Source: Nitrospira sp. (GTDB lineage: Bacteria; Nitrospirota; Nitrospiria; Nitrospirales; Nitrospiraceae). From it: 64,000 bases of DNA. Location: contig JACOEH010000015.1 of the NCBI GenBank assembly GCA_024998685.1, positions 1-64,000 on the forward strand, written 5' to 3'. Both the position numbers and the translations under genes were made by a program. Below are positions 29,825 through 39,796 of the stretch, in pieces. The first letter of the stretch is position 1; every line of letters starts with the position of its first letter. The notes below the pieces were generated by a model. The model was not told the DNA's origin, did not search any database, and was given only the letters and a program-made list of their open reading frames with translations.

Positions 29825-30146
29825 GGTTGGCGATGTTGTTTCTGTAAAGTTTCCCTTCGCCGACCTCCAAGCGCAGAAGCAACGGCCCGGCCTGGTGCTT
29901 ATGAGCAACGATATCGACCTAGTAGTCGCCCGTGTGACCACGCACTCTCCACGACATCAGTCCGATGTCGCATTGAACCGCTGGGCTGAGAGTGGCTTGC
30001 CACGTGCTTCGACCGTTCGTCTGACCAAGCTCGCCACCGTGGACCATCGGCTTGTTCACCGTGCCGTGGGGCATCTGCACTCGGAAGACATCCAATCAGT
30101 CATCCAAGCCTGGGACTATTGGCGGCGACTATCGTGGCCAGTCTGA
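29811..30146 (+). CDS. MazF/PemK-family toxin (predicted mRNA endoribonuclease)
   Basis: From the ATG at 29811 the 111-residue product carries the family's opening YRVGDVVSVKFPFAD and QKQRPGLVLMSN segments (residues about 4-35), a VARVTTHSP strand and a SVTVRLTKL-like strand (here STVRLTKLATVD), then a C-terminal helix. Known members cleave mRNA and are held in check by the antitoxin encoded just upstream. Located 430 bp after groEL, it is the first cargo gene of the accessory region. Confidence 0.85.
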   Translation: MIIYRVGDVVSVKFPFADLQAQKQRPGLVLMSNDIDLVVARVTTHSPRHQSDVALNRWAESGLPRASTVRLTKLATVDHRLVHRAVGHLHSEDIQSVIQAWDYWRRLSWPV

Positions 30147-30262
30147 GCCGGTAAAGATCAGCGGTCGATCCACGAAGCCTCTCCGTTGTATTTTCCGCCA
30201 CCTCAGATTATCGGTAAGACACCTCCCCAACTACTCGCTTCTTCTCCTTCCGCTGAACTCCT

Positions 30263-33055
30263 TCAGAGAGGAGAAAAATTCAACGTGCCATTTAACGTAA
30301 TTCGTGAGTCCGCGCTGTTTGCAGGATCCAACAACACATTCGTGAATGAAGCGGTGCCGGCAGATCGATTAACGCTTATACCACTGCATGGTTTGAATCG
30401 TGGATCGTCATCACGGCATTCCCAAGTGCGAGCATCAGGTGTTGCCCCGCTCAGTGATGCACTAAGAAGAACCGCGAAAATCACTCGATTCGTATTGAGA
30501 TCTATACCAATGTTAAATGTTTCGACATCTGTACCTGAGGATTGTGGTTCTTCCCAAGCTACTTCAGCGGCACCAACGCTCTGATGCACTACACCCCTCG
30601 TTCTTTGGGGGTCTGGAGCGAAGACGCCGCCTACCCGCGGTATTGCGCCGGTAATCGTTAATGTGTTGCCGCCACCGGCTCCCCCGGATGGGTTAATCTT
30701 CAGGCTGAATTGTTTTTGATGTGCCTGTGGTGGGTTCCCGGTGTCTCGAACTTGAATAGTGAAGGTCGCAGTCCCTTCGGCTGTTGGCGTACCGCTAATC
30801 ACACCAGTTGATGAATTCAAAGCTAAGCCGGCCGGCAAAGCGCCCACGATCACACTCCATGACATTGCTCCTGTCCCGCCGAACCCCCTCATTGTCTCGG
30901 AATAGGCTCGATTGACTGTCCCTACCGGCAGCGATGCCGGGTTCAAAATCAGGAATGGCTCGAAGGTCAGAGTGCCGTTCAGAGTGACTGGGGGATCGGT
31001 ATTGGCGAGCGGAGCGTTCAGTACCGCATTGGAAAAGGTCACCGTACCGGCGGAGCGGTCTACAGTGATACCATTACACACTGGAGTAACTGGCTTTCCA
31101 AAGCAGTGCCAGCTTTTACCCGGTGAACCCTCAACATCTGCACTGAATAGGAGGCTGATCACACGCCCCGTAACGGCATCAAAGCTGATTCCTACGCCTT
31201 CAGCATAGTTGTCCTTGACTTCATGCCATACAACACTTGCTATTCTTATGGTTTGATCTTGAGCGATAAATTGAGGATTCGCGACAAAGGTACCTCCAAC
31301 GCTGGCCGGCGCATTCGAGACCGTCAATTGTCCCCCACCGGTGCCACCTCCCCCGCCTCCAGCAGAAAGGATCGTGATACTCAGTTGTTGTTCTGCCGAT
31401 TGTTGAGGCGTGCCGCTATCCCGTACACGCATCGTGAGGGGAAATACACCAGCCGCTGTCGGTGTGCCAGTGATGACGCCGGTCGAAGCGTTCAGCGCCA
31501 ATCCTGCCGGTAAAGTCCCAGAGCTGACGCTCCAGGTCTTAGCGCCGGTTCCGCCCGTCGCGGCCAGCGAAGCATTATAGGCTGTGCCCACGGTTCCGGC
31601 GGGAAGTGTTTGGATCGAGATCGACAGCGGTTGCGTGTTCGGCGCAACGATGGAAAGCGTGAATGTCTTCGTCGCGGTCCCACCCGCTGAATCGGTCACC
31701 TTGATGGTGATCGTCGTGGTGCCGGCCGCCGTCGGAACGCCGGAAATAACGCCTGAGGGATTCAACGCCAACCCAGCCGGCAAGGGATTCGACCCGCTGT
31801 TCAGACTCCACACATAGTTCGACACCCCGCCGGCCGCAGCTAGGGTTTGATTGTACGCCGCTCCGACATTGCCTCCGGGAAGGCCCGTCGTCGTGATCGT
31901 CAGTTGACCAGGCCTATTCACGAGGCAATTGGACAGATGAATGTCGGTTGCCGATGGTCCGACAGTCACCGTGTTCGAGATCGGCACAACATTGAAGGTC
32001 TGCAGATCGAATTCAAAGAGACCGAGCTTCGCCCGGCTGCTTTTGCGCATGGCCACTGAGAAAGTACCATCGGCTGCGGTCACGTCGACGGCCGTGCCTG
32101 TATAATCAAGACCCTCCGTTTGCACGAGGGCATTGGCGACCGGTTGCCCATTGGCATCCTTCACACAGCCGGTGACAAAGATCCGCTCCGTAACGATGTC
32201 GGCGTTCCAATAGCTGAAGTGAGCGACCGTCCCCTCGTAATACCGATTCGGAGCCGTGCCTTGTAACGTCGCGCTCCCCTCTTCCTTCCACACCCCCGCC
32301 TCCTCATCGAAGAACCAGAGCGGAACTGTAGCTGGAGGATTGGCAGACTGTGTCCCGAGCGGAATACGAATGGTTGAGGTTTTTCCTCCTGCCAACGTGT
32401 AGCGAGCGCCGACGCTGTCTCTGATGTCGACCAACATGGCACCGAAGCTTTCGATCGGTTGTGTCGAACTGCCGCCGGCGGAAATCCCGTTGAATCCCCC
32501 CGGCATCAAATTGGGGTCTACGGTCGGATTGATCGGGGTCAGCGAAACAGAAACCGTCCCAGCCGGTGTCCCTCCCGCCTGTGGCACTAAGCCATTGGCC
32601 GGAATCGTCACCCGAGCCGGTGAATTGGGCACCGAGACAGTACCGCCCGCCGCCACGGACACCGTTTCCGTGGCGCTGGCCAGCACGAGTTTCACACCCA
32701 GATTGGCGGTCTGTCCTGGCGTTACACGAGCGACTGAAAATGCTTTGGCAAATCCATTCGCTTCTACATGAACGATGATGCGGTCTCCGGCAGGAGCCGA
32801 AACGCTGAATTTCCCATCGGCCGCAGTTGTTGTGGTGCCTGCGTCCGTCTTGACGGTTGCCCCGCTTATGGGTGCGCTGTTCGCTAGCGAAACAACTTTC
32901 CCCGTTACCGTTCCCGCCGCCGGTGTGGCTGGTGCAGGCGTACCTCCACCGGAGTCGCCGCCTCCACATCCAGCTACAAGTGCCAGCATGACGTTCAGAA
33001 CGGCCGCATTAACAACAACTCGACATTGTTTCCCCCCTGCCCAGAGATTGCCCAT
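30263..33055 (-). CDS. large surface lipoprotein with carboxypeptidase-regulatory-like and putative Ig (He_PIG) domains
   Basis: The ATG at 33055 follows GGAGG. A lipobox (LALVAGCGGG) gives a lipid-anchored Cys. A regulatory-like beta domain comes first (GTVTGKVVSLANSAPISGATV). A long central region ends near WFDEEAGVWKEEGSATL and FSYWNADIVTERIFVTGCVKD. Three He_PIG-type domains follow, each with LPAGLALN-x(1-2)-SGVI(S/T)G(V/T)PTA. They alternate with two copies of a domain starting VGGxFxxxPQ and ending GTLxFxP(F/L). The N-terminal half is paralogous to the lipoprotein encoded at about 48-49.6 kb. Adhesion or matrix binding is a guess. Confidence 0.8.
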   Translation of the reverse strand: MGNLWAGGKQCRVVVNAAVLNVMLALVAGCGGGDSGGGTPAPATPAAGTVTGKVVSLANSAPISGATVKTDAGTTTTAADGKFSVSAPAGDRIIVHVEANGFAKAFSVARVTPGQTANLGVKLVLASATETVSVAAGGTVSVPNSPARVTIPANGLVPQAGGTPAGTVSVSLTPINPTVDPNLMPGGFNGISAGGSSTQPIESFGAMLVDIRDSVGARYTLAGGKTSTIRIPLGTQSANPPATVPLWFFDEEAGVWKEEGSATLQGTAPNRYYEGTVAHFSYWNADIVTERIFVTGCVKDANGQPVANALVQTEGLDYTGTAVDVTAADGTFSVAMRKSSRAKLGLFEFDLQTFNVVPISNTVTVGPSATDIHLSNCLVNRPGQLTITTTGLPGGNVGAAYNQTLAAAGGVSNYVWSLNSGSNPLPAGLALNPSGVISGVPTAAGTTTITIKVTDSAGGTATKTFTLSIVAPNTQPLSISIQTLPAGTVGTAYNASLAATGGTGAKTWSVSSGTLPAGLALNASTGVITGTPTAAGVFPLTMRVRDSGTPQQSAEQQLSITILSAGGGGGGTGGGQLTVSNAPASVGGTFVANPQFIAQDQTIRIASVVWHEVKDNYAEGVGISFDAVTGRVISLLFSADVEGSPGKSWHCFGKPVTPVCNGITVDRSAGTVTFSNAVLNAPLANTDPPVTLNGTLTFEPFLILNPASLPVGTVNRAYSETMRGFGGTGAMSWSVIVGALPAGLALNSSTGVISGTPTAEGTATFTIQVRDTGNPPQAHQKQFSLKINPSGGAGGGNTLTITGAIPRVGGVFAPDPQRTRGVVHQSVGAAEVAWEEPQSSGTDVETFNIGIDLNTNRVIFAVLLSASLSGATPDARTWECRDDDPRFKPCSGISVNRSAGTASFTNVLLDPANSADSRITLNGTLNFSPL

Positions 33056-33471
33056 AACGTCCTCCACATTCATTAGTTTCCGGTATCACACCCCTGACAA
33101 ACTTTCACACACAGACAAGGCCGACCGACTGCCACACACAGCTCTCGACTTGATTCATACAGCAGAAACATTCTGACCTTCCGGCTACAGACATGCCGAC
33201 AAGACGCGCTCCACCATAGCGAAACTATTTCTGCTATTCGGTTGTGCGAGGCGAACTGATGAGGAAAACTATGCGGCTTTAAAGAAAAGAGTTTGAGTGA
33301 GTGAGTGCAATGGGAGGACCGCTTGGGAATGGAAGAAAAGGTCAGTCATGAGACCAGCCTCTACCTAGTGCCGCTGAGGGGATATCCTTATGGACCAGTA
33401 CGCTCTTCTACGTCAAGGTTTTCTTGAAAAGAAATTACTTTGGAGATGAGCGAACTATGAACCACTTGAGG
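33056..33471. other. gene-free stretch upstream of the Ig-like lipoprotein
   Basis: No supported gene is present. It must contain the promoter of the minus-strand lipoprotein gene, but no clear promoter was recognised. Its right edge runs into a decayed copy of the groEL 3' end. Confidence 0.4.
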
Positions 33472-33580
33472 ACGGCATGGACAGGATGTACTAACTTTTC
33501 GGCAAGCTTAGGGCAGGCTTATAGCAGAAGGTTCAACGAAGAGCTCGGTGGTTTCCCGCCGAGCCCTCCGTGTTTCAAGG
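33472..33580 (+). pseudogene. relic of the groEL 3' end with terminator (relic A)
   Basis: ACGGCATGGACAGGATGTAC plus TAAC matches the last codons and stop of groEL. It is followed by a TTTTCGGCAAGCTTAGGGCAGGC block and AGGTTCAACGAA, then a GCTCGGTGG / CCGCCGAGC hairpin and CCGTGTTTCAAG. These parts occur in the same order behind the intact groEL; the relic lacks about ten bases in the middle. Only the extreme 3' end is present. Confidence 0.75.
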
Positions 33581-33686
33581 GCTTTTCATGGCATTCTGAG
33601 TTGGTGAGCCCAACCCATGACCGCTTCCCATATCCAGATCCAGCCGACCTTCAAAGAAAGAGGATTCGTCAGATATGCCGGTCGAT

Positions 33687-33725
33687 GTATGCCATGGGAA
33701 CGGCACATCCTTTCCCATGGCATAC
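33687..33725. terminator. perfect 14-bp inverted repeat after the outer-membrane factor gene
   Basis: GTATGCCATGGGAA (33687-33700) and TTCCCATGGCATAC (33712-33725) form a perfect stem with an 11-base loop. It begins one base beyond the stop codon of the minus-strand TolC-type gene. There is no T-tract, so it may stabilise the 3' end of the efflux mRNA or be a protein-binding site. Confidence 0.5.
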
Positions 33726-33726
33726 A

Positions 33727-35151
33727 TCACGATCCTTGTGTGGAAGTCCGGAATTGCTCGAAAAAAGGTTGTAAGTTCCCGCGGGCTCCCGCCAATCCCA
33801 ACAAGGCACGCCACACACCGAGACGGGCAAGCGCGTCCTCGATACTGGCCTGGACGAGCAGGTGTTGCGCTTCGGCGACTTCGACGACTGTCGCAAGGCC
33901 TGCACGGTAGCGGGCTTTCGTTTGCATTTCGGTGTCTCGCGACGCGGACAATTGGATCGGAGTATTGTCCGCCATACGGCGTGCGGCCCTGACTGTCTCG
34001 ACGGCTTTGGCGTGTTTTCCGGTGAGTGCTTGAAGCGCCTGATCGTAGGCGGCAAGCTCCGCCAGCTCATTGTGTTGCTCCACGGAACGCTTGGCACGAA
34101 CGGCGACGAAATCTAAAAACGAAAAGTTGACGGTCAAGCCGCCGGCCCAATTCGGAACGTCGGGGAATAACGCGCCGGCCCCGTTGGTTCTGTTGCCTTG
34201 GTTGTCCCAGCCGCTGCCTCGTCCAAAGAAGGCCGCTTGCAATTCAAACCGCGGTACCCATGCATAATCATAGGCTTCCTTGCGTTTTCGAAATACCTCG
34301 GCGGTCGCCGACTGAGCAATGGCCAGTGGATGGGTCCACGGGGCCGGATCGGGCAACGGGGTGAGGATCGGTCGATTGAGCAACGGACCCGTTTGGACTT
34401 CAATGCGCTCACCGGCGACTCCGAGCATTTCCGCCAATGCGGCCCGAGCGACTTCACGCGCCTGTTCAGCTTGGATAAGCTGGGTACGCGCCATCGCTTC
34501 TTCGGCTGTCGCACGGCTCGAATCTACCCCAGGTCGTAGCTTGCTCTTGACGAGAATCTCGACCGTTTCGGCAAACACATGCCGACGGTCCACGTTCGCT
34601 TGCATCGCTTCCACAGCTTGTTCGGCCATGATGAGCATGAAAAACGCCTCGCCGACCCCCACGCCCACGTCCAATTTGGTTAAATCGGCACCCGCCGCTC
34701 TCTGTCGCTCCTCCGCCCTCGCCGTCTCCATATTCGCCGCGCGCAGTCCGAAATCAAACGGTTCCCATCCAGCCATCACACCTCCGATACTCCCCCACGC
34801 TCCGGCATAGGACTTCCGCGCAAGATCGGGGCCGGTAAGGGGAAGGGTGAAGGCGTTTGGAAAGAACAGCCCTGAAACATTGTTGAAGGTGCCGTTGCTG
34901 ACTTGGTATCCCATATCCAGTCTCGGCAAATACGCGGTTCGTGTCAGATCGACACCTGATTTCGCGGCGGCCACACGGGCGACCGAGACTCGCACGGAGG
35001 GATAGTGATCGATGGCGAATTGAATGGCCTGGTCGAGCTTGAGAGGAGAAGACGGAAGGCTCATCGCTTGCCCGTGAACGACCTGAGGCTCTAAGGTGAA
35101 ACCCAGAGCCAGTAGAACAAGACCGGTCCCAATTATTGTGCATTGCTTCAT
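33727..35151 (-). CDS. TolC-family outer-membrane efflux protein
   Basis: The ATG at 35151 follows GGAGGGAGGGA. A signal peptide is present (TIIGTGLVLLALGFTLEPQVVHG). The body is two repeats of long helices typical of the OEP family: LKLDQAIQFAIDHYPSVRVSVARV near the mature N-terminus (shown in part) and QYRAGLATVVEVAEAQ-like text (here ARYRAGLATVVEVAEAQHLL) in the second half. It closes the RND-adaptor-channel operon and should form the outer-membrane channel of the pump. Confidence 0.9.
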   Translation of the reverse strand: MKQCTIIGTGLVLLALGFTLEPQVVHGQAMSLPSSPLKLDQAIQFAIDHYPSVRVSVARVAAAKSGVDLTRTAYLPRLDMGYQVSNGTFNNVSGLFFPNAFTLPLTGPDLARKSYAGAWGSIGGVMAGWEPFDFGLRAANMETARAEERQRAAGADLTKLDVGVGVGEAFFMLIMAEQAVEAMQANVDRRHVFAETVEILVKSKLRPGVDSSRATAEEAMARTQLIQAEQAREVARAALAEMLGVAGERIEVQTGPLLNRPILTPLPDPAPWTHPLAIAQSATAEVFRKRKEAYDYAWVPRFELQAAFFGRGSGWDNQGNRTNGAGALFPDVPNWAGGLTVNFSFLDFVAVRAKRSVEQHNELAELAAYDQALQALTGKHAKAVETVRAARRMADNTPIQLSASRDTEMQTKARYRAGLATVVEVAEAQHLLVQASIEDALARLGVWRALLGLAGARGNLQPFFEQFRTSTQGS

Positions 35152-35270
35152 AACAATCCCTCCCTCCTCCACACAGAGTGTGTAGTGTTTATACTTCATA
35201 ATGGAATGCTCGATTGCCTAGGACTAATACGAGGGATGACGCTCTGACGAGGATGGGAGGGCGAATCGTC

Positions 35271-36365
35271 TCAAAAGTCAGGTGCCGCCTCAGCCGATCG
35301 CAGATCAATTCTCGTTCCCGGGCGTAATTCATCGGTGCCCCGCACGACCACGGCGTCGAGTGGTTTCAAATCACCAAATACTTCCTGGAGATTGCCCATC
35401 ATTTCTCCCCGCCTGATAGAGACCCATTCAGTGGCGCCGTTGGGATCGATCCGGATGATGAACGTCTGCTCCGTCGTCGCGACCACGGCACTGCGTGGAA
35501 CGAAGAGAGTGGTGTACGGACGGCGCACGGGCCACTCCACTTCAGCAAACATCCCCGGAGCCAAGCGTTTCTTTCCATTTCCAACGTCCAATTCGACCGG
35601 CATCGTCCGAGTCTTCGCGTCCACGGACCGTGCAATGCGCCTCACCACGCCCATGAATCGTTCGCCGGGATAGGCCGACACCGTAAAGGACACCTCCACG
35701 CCTTCGGCGATTTCACCCGCGTTCGCCTCAGGCACAGGAACGACGAGTCTCAATCGGTCGAGCTGTTCTATGCGGAACAGCGGTTTACCTTGCCCGGGAG
35801 TCAGGAGGGCGCCTGGATGCGCCTGTCGTTCGGTGACCCTGCCGTTAAAGGGTGCCGCAATAACCAGATAATCTTCAATTTCCTTAAGTGCGACGACACG
35901 AGCGCGACTCGCGTCCACGGTCTTTTCAGCGACTTCCAAATCATTCACGGCGATCACTCCGGGAGTTTCGGCTGCTGTTCGAAGGTGCCGAAGCGTGATT
36001 TGATCGGCGCGCAGTTTCGCCTCCGCCTCCGCTCGTTGCGCGCGGAGTTCCGGCGCGACTAAACGGGCGAGGACCTGTCCCTGCCGAACGTCATCTCCGC
36101 GGTCAATTCCAATCCAATCGAGGAAACCGGCAACCTTGGGATACAGATCAACAGCCAAGTACGGTAAAAGTTCACCCGGCAGACGCGCACTCGTCTCCAG
36201 TTGACGGAGTTGAACAGGAACCACCTCGACCGTTCGGCGTCGTTCTCTCGACTGGTCTTCGTGAGCCTGCTCTTCTGACGGCGATGCCGTGAGAAAGCTC
36301 GCCAATCCGGCGCTAAGCGCGAGGAGCAAGAACCCGCCGGCCATCATCTTTCCATGGGTCTTCAT
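35271..36365 (-). CDS. RND efflux periplasmic adaptor (membrane fusion protein)
   Basis: The start at 36365 overlaps the stop of the RND gene as ATGA. An N-terminal signal anchor ([19 protein letters not shown]) is followed by the usual half-motif of the lipoyl domain ([37 protein letters not shown], spread over about 37 residues). After it come an alpha-hairpin and the second lipoyl half ([21 protein letters not shown] region). It bridges the inner-membrane pump and the TolC-type channel. Confidence 0.9.
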   Translation of the reverse strand: MKTHGKMMAGGFLLLALSAGLASFLTASPSEEQAHEDQSRERRRTVEVVPVQLRQLETSARLPGELLPYLAVDLYPKVAGFLDWIGIDRGDDVRQGQVLARLVAPELRAQRAEAEAKLRADQITLRHLRTAAETPGVIAVNDLEVAEKTVDASRARVVALKEIEDYLVIAAPFNGRVTERQAHPGALLTPGQGKPLFRIEQLDRLRLVVPVPEANAGEIAEGVEVSFTVSAYPGERFMGVVRRIARSVDAKTRTMPVELDVGNGKKRLAPGMFAEVEWPVRRPYTTLFVPRSAVVATTEQTFIIRIDPNGATEWVSIRRGEMMGNLQEVFGDLKPLDAVVVRGTDELRPGTRIDLRSAEAAPDF

Positions 36366-39300
36366 GGATGATCCTGTTCGACGGAAACGCACGGAGTTTC
36401 CTGCTCGGCGGGCGACATCGACGCTTCCGGCAACAACGACGCGGTTCTTGCCCTTCGTTCTCCGTGAGCGAGGGCGAACACAGCAGGCACCACCAACAAG
36501 CTGGATAGCGTGGCGGCGACCAGTCCCCCTATCACTGCACGGCCAAGAGGGGCTGTCTGCTCGCCTCCTTCACCGAGTCCGAGCGCCATGGGAATCATGC
36601 CGACGACCATCGCCAGACTCGTCATGAGAATCGGGCGCAATCGTTCACAGGCGCCATCGACGGCAGCCGCTGTCGCGGAACAACCGGCCCTCCATCGCGT
36701 ATCGGCAAAGGACACCAGGAGAATGGCATTGGCCACTGCAATCCCCATGGCCATGATGGCCCCCAAAAATGATTGCACATTCACGGTTGTTCTGGTCAGG
36801 AAGAGCATCACCAGCACACCGGCGAGAGCGGCAGGCAGTGTGGACAGCACGATGCCCGCATTGCGCCATGATTGGAAGCTGCCGACCAGCAGAAGCAGAA
36901 TCACCACCATCGTGAGCAAGAGGCCGGTGCGCAGCCCCGCCAACGTTTCGCGCATGGGACCGACTTGGCCGCGAAGCGTCACGGTGACTCCTTTGGGTAG
37001 CTGCCCTAACGCGGCAATGGTCTTCGTGACACGATCGGCTGCCCTGGCTAAATCTTCTCCTGCGACATTGGCCGTGATCGTGATCATCCGCTGCATATTG
37101 TGGCGATCATATTCGCCGAGCATCGTCCCTTGGGTCACAGTGGCCACATCCCGCACGTACACCCAGGGATTGCCGTTGACCGGAGTCATGACCGGAATAT
37201 TCCGGACATCTTCCAAGCCGGCCATTTGCACCTGCGGGACTTCGATTTGGATCTGATAGGCGACTCCCGACGAAGGGTCTGCCCAATACATTCGCTGAAC
37301 AAATCGACTCGAAGAAGTGGCCGCGACCAGCGAACGTGCCACATCCTCAGTCGTGACGCCCAGCTGTCCTGCTCGGAACCGGTCCAGGTCAACTTCGACT
37401 GTCGGATACTCCAATGGCTGTCCGAATTGGAGATCGCGCAGCGTCGGAACGGCCCGTAGCTTGCCCATCAGCTCATGGGCAACCGCCATGTTGGCGTCTA
37501 GATTTGGGCTCGTGACGGCAATTTCGATCGGGGTGGGAGAGCCGAGGCTGAGGACTTGGCTGACAAGGTCTCCCGCTTCAAACGAGTAGTTCGTGCCGGG
37601 AAGACGTTCGGGCAGCGTCCGGCGCAGACGGTCCTTCAAGTCCTCGACCGAGATCCCGGCGTCCCGCTTCAAGGCGATCCTCAGCACCGCCTCATGAGGC
37701 CCGCTGGTCCAAAGGTGCAACAGGTTGACTGGGTAACTTGAGCCGACCGTACCGACATACCCAAGTGTCACCCCTACGTTATCAGGCCCCGCCTCTTCCT
37801 CAATCGCGGCGAGCACCTCTTTCGCGAGGACTTCCGTGCGTTCGATCCTCGTCCCATCCGGTGCCCGGAGCCGCACCTGAAATTGCCCGGTATCGGCCGT
37901 GGGGAAAAGCTCGGTACCAAGATACTGTCCCACGACAAAGACGACGATCACGACCACCGTTGTGTACCCGATGAACATAAGCCGGTGATGGGGCAGAAGA
38001 ATCTGCAGGCATCGCCCGTAACCAAGCTTGACGCGCTCGAACATCCCATCCCGTTCCTCAGGAGGTCGCCTGCGGCCGAGCAGCCACACCGCCATGATCG
38101 AGACGAAGGTGCTGGAAAGTATATATGAAGCCATCATGGCAAACCCCACCGCCAAGGCGAGCGGGACGAACAGAGCGCGGCCGACGCCCGTCATAAAAAA
38201 CGATGGAATGAACACGGCCAGCACAGCCAACATCGACACGAAGCGCGGAACGATCGTTTCGACAGCCGAGTCGATCACCGCGCGGGCCGCAGAGGCCTCC
38301 TTTCCGAGATGGGCATGAATACTCTCAATAGCGACCGTCGAGGCATCGACAAGCACTCCCACGGACAATGCTAAACCACCCAGAGTCATGATATTGATGG
38401 TCTGCCCCGTAACCCACAAGGCAACGATCGACCCGAGCAGCGCACAGGGGATGGTCAGGAGCACAATCAGACTGCTCTTCCAACTCCGCAGAAAAATCAA
38501 TACCATCAGCCCGGTCAGCAACGATCCCAACATGATCTCGATGGCGAGCGCCTTGATCGTATTGGTCACGATCGCCGACTGATCGAACTCCAACGAGATG
38601 TCGATATCATCCGGAATAACGGCTTTGAATCTGGGCAATGCCTCCTTGACCCGATTGATCACCGCCAATGTCGAGGCGTCCGCCCGCTTCGTGACCGGGA
38701 TATAGATCGCTCGGCGGCCGTTGAAGAGCGCATACCCGGTCAGGATATCCGATCCATTTTCGACCCATCCGACATCGCGGAGATACACCGTTGGCCCTGC
38801 ACCGGTGCGGATGGGAAGATCCCGGAACTGTTGGATATCGGAAACCACGGCATTGAGCGCGGTGATCGTCATAAGATTGTGGATCCGTACATTGCCTGCC
38901 GGTGTAATCACATTCCCTTTATTGACGGCCTGAACCACCTCTTCCGGAGACATTTGATAGGCGCGGAGTCGCTCGGGATCGACGTGAATCACCACGGTGC
39001 GGGCATTTCCCCCGAAAGGTGGCGGTGCGGAAACACCGGGCAACGTAGCGAACAGCGGCCGCACACGAAACAGCGCCAAATCTTGTACTTCGCCGGCATT
39101 GCGCGTCTCGCTGTGGAACACCAGATACCCGACCGGTGCGCCGCCGGCGTCGTAGCGGATGATGTCCGGAGGCAATGTGCCGGGAGGCATAAAGGCGCGC
39201 GAGCGGTCGACATAGGCTATTGTCTGCGCCAATGCTTGATTCATGTCGGTGCCCGGATAAAAGAAGAGTTTGATGAGCGCGGCGCCTTGAATCGATTTGG

Positions 39301-39544
39301 ACTCAACGTGTTCGATCCCGAGAATGTAGAGGACATGGTATTCATAGAACGAGACCAGATACGCCTCCATTTGGGATGGTGCCATTCCCCCATACGGCTG
39401 GATCACGTAGATGGCGGGCAATCCCAGATCGGGAAAGATGTCGATGGGCATACTGGACAGAGCAAGAACGGCACAGAGCGCCACTGCGACAATGACCACA
39501 AGAACGGTCACCGGCCGTCGCAAGGCGGAAAAAACCATCCACAT
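36362..39544 (-). CDS. RND-family efflux transporter, permease subunit
   Basis: From the ATG at 39544 (GGAG seven bases upstream) the 1060-residue protein has the classic RND layout: TM1 at 11-32, large periplasmic loop, TM2-6 from about 335, second loop and TM8-12. In TM4 the proton-relay region reads [13 protein letters not shown] with Asp400 followed by Ala, where AcrB has Asp407-Asp408. In TM10 the AcrB Lys940 position reads VANAIL, so the lysine is missing. It may use a different relay, as heavy-metal RND pumps do in part. Substrate cannot be told from sequence. The gene follows a sigma-54-type promoter. Confidence 0.92.
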   Translation of the reverse strand: MWMVFSALRRPVTVLVVIVAVALCAVLALSSMPIDIFPDLGLPAIYVIQPYGGMAPSQMEAYLVSFYEYHVLYILGIEHVESKSIQGAALIKLFFYPGTDMNQALAQTIAYVDRSRAFMPPGTLPPDIIRYDAGGAPVGYLVFHSETRNAGEVQDLALFRVRPLFATLPGVSAPPPFGGNARTVVIHVDPERLRAYQMSPEEVVQAVNKGNVITPAGNVRIHNLMTITALNAVVSDIQQFRDLPIRTGAGPTVYLRDVGWVENGSDILTGYALFNGRRAIYIPVTKRADASTLAVINRVKEALPRFKAVIPDDIDISLEFDQSAIVTNTIKALAIEIMLGSLLTGLMVLIFLRSWKSSLIVLLTIPCALLGSIVALWVTGQTINIMTLGGLALSVGVLVDASTVAIESIHAHLGKEASAARAVIDSAVETIVPRFVSMLAVLAVFIPSFFMTGVGRALFVPLALAVGFAMMASYILSSTFVSIMAVWLLGRRRPPEERDGMFERVKLGYGRCLQILLPHHRLMFIGYTTVVVIVVFVVGQYLGTELFPTADTGQFQVRLRAPDGTRIERTEVLAKEVLAAIEEEAGPDNVGVTLGYVGTVGSSYPVNLLHLWTSGPHEAVLRIALKRDAGISVEDLKDRLRRTLPERLPGTNYSFEAGDLVSQVLSLGSPTPIEIAVTSPNLDANMAVAHELMGKLRAVPTLRDLQFGQPLEYPTVEVDLDRFRAGQLGVTTEDVARSLVAATSSSRFVQRMYWADPSSGVAYQIQIEVPQVQMAGLEDVRNIPVMTPVNGNPWVYVRDVATVTQGTMLGEYDRHNMQRMITITANVAGEDLARAADRVTKTIAALGQLPKGVTVTLRGQVGPMRETLAGLRTGLLLTMVVILLLLVGSFQSWRNAGIVLSTLPAALAGVLVMLFLTRTTVNVQSFLGAIMAMGIAVANAILLVSFADTRWRAGCSATAAAVDGACERLRPILMTSLAMVVGMIPMALGLGEGGEQTAPLGRAVIGGLVAATLSSLLVVPAVFALAHGERRARTASLLPEASMSPAEQETPCVSVEQDHP

Positions 39545-39586
39545 GATACGCTCCGTCTGAACTTTCGTGATTCTGAAACAGAATTG

Positions 39587-39602
39587 AGCAAGCAACGGAC
39601 CA
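39587..39602 (-). promoter_or_regulatory. candidate sigma-54 (-24/-12) promoter of the RND operon
   Basis: On the minus strand the sequence TGGTCCGTTGCTTGCT fits the TGGCACG-N4-TTGCW consensus with exact spacing: TGG, CG and TTGCT match, with two mismatches in the -24 block. Transcription from here would start about 30 bases before the RND ATG. The gene immediately upstream encodes a sigma-54-dependent activator. Confidence 0.65.
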
Positions 39603-39796
39603 CGAGGCCGGGTCGTAGCAACAGAAGATGAGCCTGCTCGTCCCGAGGAAGAGGCCTTCCACAAATATCTGAATTGTTCAGGGTTATTCGCCCACCGGAC
39701 ATCCCGATCGGCGCACCGGTCGAAAAGCAGAGAGGAACGGTGATCGCTCAATTCAGCAAGAGTGGGCAGAAATCCCCCAGGGTGAGGGAGTGCTTC

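Noticed and set aside
38831-39631. 266-codon plus-strand frame opposite the RND gene
   Set aside because: The opposite strand encodes an unmistakable RND permease; the frame has no binding site or known domain.
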